Assembly: GCA_019637995.1 (NCBI GenBank)
Contig: JAHBUQ010000001.1
Coordinates: 1 to 64,000, forward strand
Reading direction: 5' to 3'
DNA length: 64,000 nucleotides
Source of the DNA: Ignavibacteriota bacterium
Lineage (GTDB): Bacteria > Bacteroidota > Ignavibacteria > Kapaibacteriales > UBA2268
The notes beneath the pieces were generated by a model, which saw only the letters and a program-made list of their open reading frames with translations, did no database searches and was not told the DNA's origin. Of this stretch, positions 9,701 through 18,790 are shown piece by piece (the stretch's first letter is position 1; every line of letters begins with the position of its first letter). The position numbers were made by a program, and so were the translations under genes.

Positions 9701-12700
9701 TTTTGGCTTAGCTGCATCAAGAACTTATGACATAGAATTTTTCTTCCCTGCTTCTGATATCAGAAATGGTGCAAACCCACTTATTTTTGAAATTGGACAG
9801 AGAGATACCACAATTAATAGCGGAAGATGGTCGAAACCATTCGCCGCTGAAAGAAACGCACTTTCTACCAAGTTTTCCGGTAATCAGAACTTTAATAGTA
9901 ATACTACTAATTACTTTATGGTCGGTGACCCCAAAGTATTTACATATTTCAGTATAGCTGATGGAAGTTTCCACGCACCATCTACATGGTCAACTGCCGG
10001 ATACTTAAGTATTGAGCAGGCACTCAGACCTCCCGGAAATAATGATAATATAAGAATTGGTAACGGAAAAGTTGTTACTTTAAATGATTCAAATTATACT
10101 GTTGGTGCAAGTCGCCTATTTGTAGTTGAAACCGGCGCCCCCGGATATGAAAACGGACATCTGATTTTTGGTCAGGATGTAAGATTTATTGATGGTGCCG
10201 GTACTTTCCGTCTTGACAGCGGTGCTGCAATTACAATCAGACATCAGGACGGTATAGTAAACACCGGAGCTAATGGTGCAGTCAGAACAACAACAAGACA
10301 GTATAATTTTAATAATCATAACCGTGGCAATTTCATTTATGCAAGGAATGGAAATCAGGCAACTGGTAATGGTTATCCGGATTTTGTCCAAAATTTGATT
10401 GTAGATAAACCAAGTGGAACTTTGACGTTTACAGGTACAACTCCTGTAATTAAGCAAGTTTTGGATAGTTTATATTTTATGAATGGTAATTCAAATTTAT
10501 CAACAGTAATTATGAAAATAGGTGGTAATTTTGTTGTTGATAATGGTACATTTACGCCGGGGACGCAAAGAGTATCTAATTTGGGTTCAAATGGAGCAAA
10601 TAATAACGCTGATACAGCAACCTGGCAAGGTGTTATTGTTTTCAATGGTAATGGAGAGCAAAGAATTAGAGGTACTTTCGATGATTCAGGTGGTCCTCTT
10701 GTTTTCAACAGGTTATCTATTTCTAAGCCCGATGGAGTTGTGATATCACATTTTAATATTAGGACATCAATTTTTTGGCTAAAAGATCCTAACAGAGCAT
10801 TTTTTGATGTTGCGACATTCAGTAAGTACCTAAATGTTTATGACCCTGATGGTGGAGTTTATGGATTTGGCAGACGTGATATATTTTCTACTGCAGAAAA
10901 TAATGCAACCATGCCAAACCCACTATACGGCTATGTTGCCGGTAGATTAGTAAGATTCATTTCAGCCAGTGAAACCAACAGATATTTCCCTATAGGAACC
11001 GGAACAAGGTATTCTCCGCTTATAATTAATAGAAACGAAATTGGTGGAACCGGAGGTCAAGCATCAGGTTTACTTGAAATACAAGCTGTTGATGGTAATC
11101 ATCCTTTTTTCAATATTAAATCTGATCAAATCAATTCAAACACTAACATTCAAAGGTATTATGAAGTAACAAGGCCCGTTGGATTAACTCCAGCCTATAC
11201 ACAAGGCGATAGAGCTTTAACAATGAATATCTTTTTTACTCAGGATGAACCACGTGGTGGGATTAACCCTTTGACTTACAGTGCTTTTAGATTGACTGCG
11301 GATAGTAATTGGACTAGGACAGCAAATATTTCAACAACAAATGACTCTGCTACTGCACTAAGAGCTTATCCAAATAATCCTACTTTAGGTGGGAATAATA
11401 TTTTTACAATTCCATCTCAATTTACAGCAACTAATGCCATTGTTGTTATGATAGGCGAGCCTGTACCTGCAATACCAGAAAGAATATTTTATTCCCGTAA
11501 TTCAGGCAATTGGACTGACCCAAATACATGGGCAAACGAAAGTGCAAATATATTATATGAAGATACAGAAATCGGATATGCAATTCCTGTAAATGATGCC
11601 AATGACTATCCAAGACTAAACGATGCTAATTTCAGGGACTTTGCAATAATTGGTGCAGGCGACTCTGTATATTATAATACTAACAATTTGAACCTTAGAT
11701 ATTTGCTTTTAGAAAGGTCTGCAAGTGGTATGGGGAAACTTGTAATTCCACAAAACAATGTTATCAGTACCGAGCAATATGTACAAAAAAATGGTGGCAA
11801 ACTATATATTGGTCATAGAAGAGGAATAACTAATTTAAACCCGGGCGATCCAAATCCCGGTAATATAAGAAAAATTAATGCGAGTTCTATCTTAAATTAT
11901 GATTGGAATTCGCTTGGCATAAACAATTTCGCATATATCAGAAATACAAATGCTCAAGATGCAGGAGATGCACTTCCACAGCGTATAGGTTCACTTGAAA
12001 TAAATTATACCGGTACTGCTGAAGTAAGATTACAAAATGACGCTCCATTAATTATTAAAGACAGTATTGTTTTCATTAATGGACGTTTACAAAATAGAGA
12101 TGGCAACAGAACAATTACGATCAAAGGTGATATTGTAAACTACTCAAGTGATGTAGGTTTTCATAATCTCACTAATCCGTCAAATCGTGCAATTATACTT
12201 GACAGCACAAATAATCAGCAAATTCGCGGTACATCTGATTTAACGGCTTTTCCATCAGTATTACAAATTAATAAGCCTTCAGGAACAGTTACATTTAATC
12301 GTGATGCTACTATTGATGGCAATTTGGATGTACTTTCAAATACATTCTTGAATGTAGCAGACGACCGCACTTTAATATTTGGAGAAAGTGCTACAATAAA
12401 CAATCTTGATTCATTCCGCGTAAACAGAATGATTAAGGTTAGCGGTGGACCAAATACAGGAAAATTGCGAAAGATTTTTGCCACAGGTATCGGACAAAGC
12501 AGAGATTTCAGATTTCCTGTCGGTGAGGATTCTCTTGGTTTACGCACCCCGAGATATGGTGAAGCAAGATTCGAGCTTAATAATATGGATTTTGCTGCAG
12601 GAAATTATCTTGAGTTTTCTCTTAGAACTAATTATCCTCATCCATCTCTCACGGGCACTCCTGATGTACTTTCTAAGTATTGGAGTGTGAATTCTTCGGG

Positions 12701-15700
12701 TATCACTCAATCAACAGGCAATATGAATGCTCGATTCAGATATAATGACCCTGAAGTAAATGGTAATATTTTAGCTTATAAACCTTCAATATACAGAAGA
12801 ACGGATATATCGGCACTTGACCCGGGCTGGTCTTCCACAATTTTTGGAGCTACAATTCTTGAAATTGATACAACGAATAAATTTATAATTGTAGAAAATG
12901 CTCAAACATTACCATATCACGACTGGACAGCCGGAGACCCCGAGGCTTATGCCAAAGGCAAAGTTTACTGGAGCCGTCAGTCAGGAGACTGGACTAATCC
13001 AAATACCTGGACTAATATAACCAATAGTGGTGTTCATGAAGTTGCAAATATTGCAGCTCTCAATTATCCGGGCTTTTATCCGAATGATACTGTTTACATA
13101 GGTGCAAATCACATTGTAACATTCGACAAATCAGTAATTAATCCTGTAGATTCAGTTGGTATCGGCATTACATCACCTTCAACAAGTCCTGAATTGAGAT
13201 TTGCTACAGCCGCTGCATCTGATAAATCACTACGTATTTCCGGCTCTATGATGATAGGAAATACAGGTTTGCTTTCGAAAGCAAATTCTCCAAGCGTTAC
13301 AAGTATTGATAGTTTGCTTATTCTGCGTGAATTTAATAATTTGGGAGTTGCAGGGCGTGGAGTTGATATAAACCCGGATGTTACCAGAAATGTCAGGCTA
13401 ATCTTCAATGGTGCTGACAGTACATTTATATCCGGTGAAGGTAATTACAGCAGTCTCGGAAATGTCCGTATTTTAAAAGCTGACTCCGTTTGGAATACTG
13501 TGAATAAATCCGCAAGTTTTTCAAGTGCATTTACAAGTGCAGTTGTAGCTCCTGAGGTTAATTTCGATCTTGATGCCGGAATGTACGTCCATGACGTTAA
13601 CGCCGACATAACACTTTCTACGGATGGAGATGGTGATGTATTCCTTGGTGACCTTGTTGGTTTGGTTGTTCGAGATGGAAATGTAATATTCGATGATGGT
13701 TTAATTTGCGGTCAGAATGCTTCTGTTTGGCTTATAAATGGAGATATGACCATTGGAAATGCAAAAGACGAAAACTTCCAGTATGAGTCAGTAACAATTA
13801 TTGATATAGCCGGAACAAGCCAGCTAAAAGTAGCGGGAAGTATGAGGCGAAGATTTACGACATCAAATGTTGATTTCAGGATCAAAGAAAATGCTCAAAT
13901 TGAAGTAATGATTGAGGGTGCAACTACAAATTCTGCCGAGAGACGTGCTGCATTTGACTTTGGTGAAGCAAATTCTCAAGTTACTATGTCAGGTAACAGT
14001 AAGGTTATTATTTATAAACCAATGGAAAAAAGCTTATCTGATGAGAAGGACCCCGATTATCTTATGTCTTCATCGAACGCCATAGTAACGGGTGGAACTG
14101 TTCAGTTTGGTGATCCGGCTGTAAATCCGGTTAATCCTGAGCCATTTAATTTAATTGCCTCAGTGCCATTCTGGAATCTTGATATTGCAAATACACACAG
14201 TAATGACCTGCTTGTCGGCTCTCCAATAGTAACGGTAAGAAATGATATCAGAATCCGTGGAGATGGTATTTTTAATCAAAATGGTAACAACCTAAATGTA
14301 GGTGGCGATTTTACTATTGAAGGTCAGTATAAGAGTGGTAATATTGGTACAAGACGAGTGTCATTTGTAGGTGATACTACAGCGACACCACCTACAAAGA
14401 GTTCGCAGACACTTTCTATAAGCAGTCTGAATAGTGATAGTTTCTATGATTTATCAATCAGCAAGGCTGATAGCGGAACGGTATTTTTATCAAATTCACC
14501 GACTTATACGAATTCAAATCTTGTAGTAAGAAATACACTTGAGTTTTCTGTTAGTAACCGAGCTTTGATAAATACCGGCAATAGCAGATATGTTCAAGTT
14601 GGTACAAATAATACAGACCTTGCATCCATTCAGAGATTCGGACAGGGACACGTTAACGGATTTTTGAGAAGATGGATAAATGACGGCGTTCAGGACAAGT
14701 TATTCCCTGTTGGTGTGAATCGCTACACGCCTGTCAGAATTCAGACTTCTTCAGGTCTTGGCTCAGAAGGTACACTTTCAATAAAAGCATTTAATACAGA
14801 ACATCCCGATATTGCCGGAGCTTCAGCAGTATTGCAGTCGAATACTCATATTGACAGATACTGGCAGATACTGCCTCTTGGTGATAATCCATTTTCTCTC
14901 GGAGGTGGTCGTTCATTTACATTAACTACATTTTTCATTAAAGGTTTGACACCGTCAGGCGATGTTAAACCGGGCTCCTCATTTGGTATATTCGAACACT
15001 TTAGAAGAACTCCTGAGTGGAATAATGCCGGTGATTGGTTTATTACAGACCCATTTGCAAGAACTGACTCTAGTACAACTTCAAATAATAATGTTGCTTT
15101 TGGTGATTTTATTATAGGTGAAATTTCTGGCGAGAGATTTTTCTCGGGAGCAAGTGGAGATTGGAATAATATCGGAACTTGGCTGATGGGTTCATATACC
15201 GGAACGCCTGCAGTCAGAATTCCAAATCAGGAAACCGATCGCGTTTTCATTGGTAATAACCGAATTGTAACAATTCAGAATTCAAGTCCAAGGGTTCGTT
15301 CCGTTCTTGTTGAGGTTCATAACGGCTTGCCCGGAAAATTGAGAATACTCGATGAAAGATATTTGAGAGGATTATCATTCTCATTGAATAATAATTGTCA
15401 TCTTGCTACTGACGATGCATTTGGATTTACATCAGTTGCAGGTCCAACTCCAAATATTGGGGCTGTGCGTACCACTTCAATCCGTGCTTTTGGACAGGGC
15501 GTCTATGAATATATCGGTAAACAGGCTCAAGCCATTGGAGATGGTCCTGTTAATCCAAAAACTGTACTGGTTGATAATACAGGTATTGTAAATAATAGTG
15601 TAACATTCGCGAATGTAGTTTATAATGTCGAAGACAGCTTGCTTGTTAATAAAGGCAAAATCCGTATGGGTAATAATTTAGTCAATTTGAAAGGTGATTT

Positions 15701-17111
15701 TGTAGTACAGAATACCGCACAAGTTGAAAGAGTTACCGGAACACTGAATTTAAATGGTACTGCCAATCAGCATTTTGTAATGAATGATTCTTCCGGAATT
15801 AATATTTATAATCTCAGGCTTACTAAAACAACAGGTAATCTGATATTATCAGGTGCTGCGGATTCTGCTTCTCTGAATATTGCCCGTAATCTTAATTTCA
15901 ATACAGGAAATACTGCATATATAAATGGTAGAGATTCTGAAAAGAGAGTAATTCTTCAATTCGATACTACCACTGTTACTCGAAGCGGAATTGGTCACAT
16001 AGATGGATATTTACTTAAATCAACTGTGGGTTCCGGAGTCAATACATTCAGATATGATATAGGCTATGGTGCATTGTATATGCCCGCAACACTTTCAATC
16101 ACAGCCGGAACAGGAACTTCAGGGCATATAGCCGGAAGAGTGGATTCACCTGTAAATCATAATCAGGCAAGAGTTGACCCGGTAAGGAAAATTAATTATT
16201 ACTGGACTCTTGCGCCTTGGAATAATTTCAGCCTTGGTGACAGAACAGCCAATACACGTTTTGAGTTCCCTGCCTCTGAAGTTGCTAATCTTACAGGTGG
16301 ACAGCCGGATTTAGCACTTCTCAAGCGTCGCAGCGTTCCACTCGAAACTCCAATGTGGAAACAGCGTGAATTTGCTGAATTGAACTGGAATGTCGGTACT
16401 GCAAGTGTTGAAATAGCAAACTTAGCGGATAACTGGATTGGCTTAGGTGTCTTCTATATAGGTGAAAAATTCTCGCCCTCTTTTTATAGTCGTCAGAATG
16501 GTCCTTGGAATGACCATAATACCTGGACTTATGAAAATACACATATAGGTGCACCATTATTGCCTGGAGAATTTCCAGGTCCTGACCCGGACAATTTTGA
16601 AGATAATGTGTATGTAGGTCTTGACCATACAGTTAATCTGAATATTGCGGAAGCTAATATTGATACTTTAATTGTCCGTCACGATTCCAAACTTGATTTA
16701 GGAACAAATGTCATCAATTGTTTTGAATGTCTTGTACCTGTTAAAGGTATTTTCGACCTTCAGGATAATGCTACTATTGCCTTTGGTGGATTGAATGTAC
16801 CATCAATATCAACTACTATAAAGAACTTTAGCGTTTATTTGATGAATCCTTTATTATCTACTGTTGAATATACCGGAACTCAGACAATAGTTGCAGATCC
16901 ATTTGCGCCATTCTTCAGTAAGTATCCGGGTAATCTCAGGATTTCCGGTATTGGAAATAAGATTGTTAATGTACCTGTTCTGGTAGATGGTAGTGTTTAT
17001 GTTGATGAAAATTCAAATCTTGAAGTTGATGCCAATGCGCTTCAAGTGATTGGAAATGTCGTAAATTCGGGCAATATTTTCAATAAACAGGTAATCGAGA
17101 TAGGAAACTAA
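6714..17111 (+). CDS. Giant modular secreted protein (3465 residues)
   Basis: I place the start at ATG 6714, where a clean signal peptide begins (MKNKIYNIIIVLLLFSSG, cleavage near SGQ); an in-frame TTG lies at 6672. The protein is built from six divergent modules. Each contains a motif of the form FYSRQxGxWxDxxTW followed by a segment like DxVxIGxGxxVTLN, starting near bases 7791, 9940, 11487, 12963, 15133 and 16480. Between them are stretches rich in Asn, Gly and Ser that look like beta-helix or beta-solenoid rungs. Recurring segments of the form GxVxGxLxR...FPIGxxxxYSPxxI occur before the later motifs. No T9SS sorting domain, LPXTG-like signal or hydrophobic tail is visible at the C-terminus. 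Family function is unknown; I infer a long surface or adhesive fibre. A terminator follows. Confidence 0.8.
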   Translation: MKNKIYNIIIVLLLFSSGTLSGQIMTVNGASIHLKEGSLLAVRGGIHLKTGSVLSHDNSGVSNFYISGNFRYEGSYQQNTFGILRFFGDLQDTISGNDLTLSRLWILKSGSSGNMLSLAIGTDLIVDQALRLVSSHLLNIHRSDLTLEAGAMIYPDSTSNYTNDPLNDPFSDSKHITSSGEEYLTGKLIRKLVQSEGLSTDVDIRFPIGTPNDTTSPTQRFYSPARYVFAADDETDFGTNSSLTVQCIAGEHYATEVKEVALRKYWRTDYNSIIVKPGGYNIRFNYNDDEVQGAEDLYFLTLFYRPGDDYYINPGFGYGIEPINNRFYVDEVNRKDTLANTRLLLDGEWTAGQEEAISTFYYSRQDGAWDDTLTWSKTGYTGIPSPNIPNSQNDKVFIGNGRTVTLNTTTAEVNRVLIDSTGVLRIPNPNAQVLGDSLFLKPGGTLAISNADGFHQTGPLGHIQSSKARSYSNEAIYEFIGDLNQVTGPGIPDIVGSIIINKDGLDDTVSLTKSILISDSLVINEGKYHLFLNGNFTSNGETGDTTSRNIIMRGGELICESYPTKYKNGNFTAGTITFDGTGSFRVPSSESPSPGEPAVTQFNNLKFAGARGPNTFVTLDPTGQIRIGGQLDISGLSFNVNPLSERFTVTGSKVVFNGNGDQDIPTGYPDPVGINFRLKFHDLIIDGSGNKNILDPNDASVTDNHALVRSLVNIKQGTLRSNNHWIKVLGNWTAEAGSAFDAGTGLVTFEADGKVTNIESNGTSFYNLRIMGTLANGFVNFTDSLNIAGNLEINPNSLRSINNSPLGIQGNWMNKGVFVANQGRVHFNGVGDQRIDQNGGGVFYNLTVNKSSGMVRIDGDSLINVTNNLELIEGNIGGRLSDSVGNKPIMVNGTITRPGGNPGHVDGRLRLPSVEGTHTRTFAVGLGSDYSPMKLDINGPGGAPGYLDAYVLLDTDAPNLTRDVIETQTTNGPELDSTKNVRKAWVLHADTTGSQLFGLAASRTYDIEFFFPASDIRNGANPLIFEIGQRDTTINSGRWSKPFAAERNALSTKFSGNQNFNSNTTNYFMVGDPKVFTYFSIADGSFHAPSTWSTAGYLSIEQALRPPGNNDNIRIGNGKVVTLNDSNYTVGASRLFVVETGAPGYENGHLIFGQDVRFIDGAGTFRLDSGAAITIRHQDGIVNTGANGAVRTTTRQYNFNNHNRGNFIYARNGNQATGNGYPDFVQNLIVDKPSGTLTFTGTTPVIKQVLDSLYFMNGNSNLSTVIMKIGGNFVVDNGTFTPGTQRVSNLGSNGANNNADTATWQGVIVFNGNGEQRIRGTFDDSGGPLVFNRLSISKPDGVVISHFNIRTSIFWLKDPNRAFFDVATFSKYLNVYDPDGGVYGFGRRDIFSTAENNATMPNPLYGYVAGRLVRFISASETNRYFPIGTGTRYSPLIINRNEIGGTGGQASGLLEIQAVDGNHPFFNIKSDQINSNTNIQRYYEVTRPVGLTPAYTQGDRALTMNIFFTQDEPRGGINPLTYSAFRLTADSNWTRTANISTTNDSATALRAYPNNPTLGGNNIFTIPSQFTATNAIVVMIGEPVPAIPERIFYSRNSGNWTDPNTWANESANILYEDTEIGYAIPVNDANDYPRLNDANFRDFAIIGAGDSVYYNTNNLNLRYLLLERSASGMGKLVIPQNNVISTEQYVQKNGGKLYIGHRRGITNLNPGDPNPGNIRKINASSILNYDWNSLGINNFAYIRNTNAQDAGDALPQRIGSLEINYTGTAEVRLQNDAPLIIKDSIVFINGRLQNRDGNRTITIKGDIVNYSSDVGFHNLTNPSNRAIILDSTNNQQIRGTSDLTAFPSVLQINKPSGTVTFNRDATIDGNLDVLSNTFLNVADDRTLIFGESATINNLDSFRVNRMIKVSGGPNTGKLRKIFATGIGQSRDFRFPVGEDSLGLRTPRYGEARFELNNMDFAAGNYLEFSLRTNYPHPSLTGTPDVLSKYWSVNSSGITQSTGNMNARFRYNDPEVNGNILAYKPSIYRRTDISALDPGWSSTIFGATILEIDTTNKFIIVENAQTLPYHDWTAGDPEAYAKGKVYWSRQSGDWTNPNTWTNITNSGVHEVANIAALNYPGFYPNDTVYIGANHIVTFDKSVINPVDSVGIGITSPSTSPELRFATAAASDKSLRISGSMMIGNTGLLSKANSPSVTSIDSLLILREFNNLGVAGRGVDINPDVTRNVRLIFNGADSTFISGEGNYSSLGNVRILKADSVWNTVNKSASFSSAFTSAVVAPEVNFDLDAGMYVHDVNADITLSTDGDGDVFLGDLVGLVVRDGNVIFDDGLICGQNASVWLINGDMTIGNAKDENFQYESVTIIDIAGTSQLKVAGSMRRRFTTSNVDFRIKENAQIEVMIEGATTNSAERRAAFDFGEANSQVTMSGNSKVIIYKPMEKSLSDEKDPDYLMSSSNAIVTGGTVQFGDPAVNPVNPEPFNLIASVPFWNLDIANTHSNDLLVGSPIVTVRNDIRIRGDGIFNQNGNNLNVGGDFTIEGQYKSGNIGTRRVSFVGDTTATPPTKSSQTLSISSLNSDSFYDLSISKADSGTVFLSNSPTYTNSNLVVRNTLEFSVSNRALINTGNSRYVQVGTNNTDLASIQRFGQGHVNGFLRRWINDGVQDKLFPVGVNRYTPVRIQTSSGLGSEGTLSIKAFNTEHPDIAGASAVLQSNTHIDRYWQILPLGDNPFSLGGGRSFTLTTFFIKGLTPSGDVKPGSSFGIFEHFRRTPEWNNAGDWFITDPFARTDSSTTSNNNVAFGDFIIGEISGERFFSGASGDWNNIGTWLMGSYTGTPAVRIPNQETDRVFIGNNRIVTIQNSSPRVRSVLVEVHNGLPGKLRILDERYLRGLSFSLNNNCHLATDDAFGFTSVAGPTPNIGAVRTTSIRAFGQGVYEYIGKQAQAIGDGPVNPKTVLVDNTGIVNNSVTFANVVYNVEDSLLVNKGKIRMGNNLVNLKGDFVVQNTAQVERVTGTLNLNGTANQHFVMNDSSGINIYNLRLTKTTGNLILSGAADSASLNIARNLNFNTGNTAYINGRDSEKRVILQFDTTTVTRSGIGHIDGYLLKSTVGSGVNTFRYDIGYGALYMPATLSITAGTGTSGHIAGRVDSPVNHNQARVDPVRKINYYWTLAPWNNFSLGDRTANTRFEFPASEVANLTGGQPDLALLKRRSVPLETPMWKQREFAELNWNVGTASVEIANLADNWIGLGVFYIGEKFSPSFYSRQNGPWNDHNTWTYENTHIGAPLLPGEFPGPDPDNFEDNVYVGLDHTVNLNIAEANIDTLIVRHDSKLDLGTNVINCFECLVPVKGIFDLQDNATIAFGGLNVPSISTTIKNFSVYLMNPLLSTVEYTGTQTIVADPFAPFFSKYPGNLRISGIGNKIVNVPVLVDGSVYVDENSNLEVDANALQVIGNVVNSGNIFNKQVIEIGN

Positions 17112-17139
17112 TAAACAATATATTATGAATTTTCAGTAT

Positions 17140-17180
17140 GCCACATTAAGCCATAAAAAGCGAAATGTGGCTTTTTTTTA
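17140..17180 (+). terminator. Rho-independent terminator after the giant surface gene
   Basis: The arms GCCACATT (17140-17147) and AATGTGGC (17164-17171) enclose a 16-base loop and are followed directly by eight T. Confidence 0.85.
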
Positions 17181-17284
17181 TATGATACTGCTGAGTTACT
17201 AATATTTTCAAAAGCTAATATAACTACATATTAAACATAAAAAGTCGTTATTAAAATTATATTTACCCGACATTTAACAATTTC

Positions 17285-17292
17285 TAAATTTG
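17285..17292 (+). promoter_or_regulatory. Bacteroidota -7 box (TAAATTTG) of the M48 protease gene
   Basis: It matches TAnnTTTG and lies about 44 bases before the TTG start. No -33 TTTG is evident. Confidence 0.5.
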
Positions 17293-17335
17293 AACGTCTA
17301 TTATATATTAAAATATGTTTAAGGAGTAATCTAAG

Positions 17336-18163
17336 TTGAAAAAATCTATCTACAACGCTAAAATTTATTTTGTTGTTTTACTTTCGGTGGTCATTTTTAA
17401 TTATGGCTGCTCAGATGGTGTAAGTGTTAGCAATTTGAATTTATTCAGCATTTCGGATGATGTTAATCTCGGTGCTCAGGTTGTTACTGAAATGCATCAG
17501 GACCAAGCCAATTATCCGATATTAAACAATCCTAATGCTACTGCTTATGTTCAGAATATAATGAATCAGATTATTCAATCACCGCTTGTGAATTATAGAG
17601 AGCAATTTAATTATCAGGTAACAATAATTGATACCGAAACAATTAATGCGTTTGCTTTGCCGGGTGGTTATATTCATGTTTACAAAGGTCTGCTTAAATA
17701 TCTTGATAATGAAGCTACCCTTGCTGCAATTCTTGCCCACGAAGTCGCCCATGCAGAAAGACGTCACGCTACTAAGAGAATGACTAAAGCTTATGGAGCA
17801 TCAGTCTTACTCGGATTCCTGCTTGGAAATAATCCATCACAAATTGAGGAAATTGCAGCAAATCTTGCATCAGGATTGGGATTCCTCTATAACAGTCGTG
17901 AAGATGAGTACGAAGCTGATGAGTATTCATTCAAATATTTGCAGTCAACTGTATGGTATCCTGGTGCAGGCAAATTTTTCTTTGAAAAAATCGGTTCAGA
18001 GAGTAATAATAGCGCTTTTGCCGAACTTTTTTCCACACACCCGCTTGACCAAAAAAGAATTGACGCTCTGAATAAATTGATTGCAGATGCTAAGCTTACT
18101 GAGCCGTCTGAAAACAATGTTTTTACCCAGAGATATATTCAGTTTAAAAATACTTTGCAATAA
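17336..18163 (+). CDS. M48 family zinc metalloprotease, lipoprotein
   Basis: The 275-residue product has a lipoprotein signal with Cys25 (FNYGCS) and an M48 peptidase domain of the BepA/LoiP type. The HEVAH zinc-binding motif is at 135-139 and the third ligand is expected to be Glu193 in EYEAD. Family members are envelope proteases that degrade or help assemble outer-membrane proteins. The lipobox puts it in the envelope. The TTG start at 17336 is supported by AAGGAG ten bases upstream and by the correct placement of the lipobox. It is convergent with the next gene, whose stop lies two bases away. Confidence 0.92.
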   Translation: MKKSIYNAKIYFVVLLSVVIFNYGCSDGVSVSNLNLFSISDDVNLGAQVVTEMHQDQANYPILNNPNATAYVQNIMNQIIQSPLVNYREQFNYQVTIIDTETINAFALPGGYIHVYKGLLKYLDNEATLAAILAHEVAHAERRHATKRMTKAYGASVLLGFLLGNNPSQIEEIAANLASGLGFLYNSREDEYEADEYSFKYLQSTVWYPGAGKFFFEKIGSESNNSAFAELFSTHPLDQKRIDALNKLIADAKLTEPSENNVFTQRYIQFKNTLQ

Positions 18164-18164
18164 T

Positions 18165-18626
18165 TTAACTTTTTCCGAACCACTTCCAAATTGTTCGGTG
18201 AAAGCTGTGTACGGATTTTACCGGTTGTGCAAACATCAGGATGCACTTACCGCTGACATAGTCAAGATTATTATCCTCGCAATATTTTTTTGCTTCAGGG
18301 GATTCAGAACCTCTTTGTATCCAGAAGTTTTGGATTCCCTGTTTACGATACTCCTCAATCAAAGAGGCGGTTTTATTTGAAGCTACATTAATTATCAATC
18401 CATCAGGTTTTTCGGGCATATCATCAATTGATTTATAGCAAGGTGCATTATTCAAACTTTCGTGTTTACTGTGTAGCTGAAAAATATTGATTTGCTTTTC
18501 TTTCAATTCATTGAAAATCATATTGCCAAATTTATCTGCTTTCTCGGAGACTCCAATCAGGGCAATTGCATTTAATTTCAAAAATTTATCCGCCCTCTGC
18601 TGGGTTTGTTCTTTAGCCGAATTCAA
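18165..18626 (-). CDS. CoA-binding domain protein (YccU-like)
   Basis: The 153-residue protein is a single Rossmann-like CoA-binding domain (COG1832 type). IALIGVSEKADKFGN near residue 21 is the nucleotide-binding loop, WIQRGSESPEA lies near residue 102 and GKCILMF near 126. The substrate and role of this family are not established. The start is TTG at 18626, chosen because GAGGAG lies eight bases upstream and no ATG fits the domain start. A possible minus-strand promoter box is at 18681-18688. Confidence 0.85.
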   Translation of the reverse strand: MNSAKEQTQQRADKFLKLNAIALIGVSEKADKFGNMIFNELKEKQINIFQLHSKHESLNNAPCYKSIDDMPEKPDGLIINVASNKTASLIEEYRKQGIQNFWIQRGSESPEAKKYCEDNNLDYVSGKCILMFAQPVKSVHSFHRTIWKWFGKS

Positions 18627-18680
18627 AATAAATACTCCTCAATTTTTGGATGAGAAAAAAGTAAAATTAAAAATAATTTT

Positions 18681-18688
18681 CAAATATA
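18681..18688 (-). promoter_or_regulatory. Bacteroidota -7 box for the CoA-binding protein gene
   Basis: Read on the minus strand the sequence is TATATTTG, matching TAnnTTTG, about 55 bases before the TTG start. No -33 match is seen at standard distance. Confidence 0.45.
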
Positions 18689-18730
18689 ATATTATCGAAT
18701 CTAAAAAAGTTTGTTTGGACACAATTAACT

Positions 18731-18757
18731 GGGGCTATCTCTTAATTAGACAACCCC
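18731..18757 (-). terminator. Hairpin after the aldehyde dehydrogenase gene
   Basis: In minus-strand RNA, arms of ten bases (four G-C pairs, two G-U wobbles) enclose a 7-base loop. On the plus strand two positions mismatch, so the structure favours the minus transcript. There is no T-tract after it, so termination is only likely. Confidence 0.45.
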
Positions 18758-18790
18758 CATCATATATAAATTTATACGTTCAAAAGGCTC

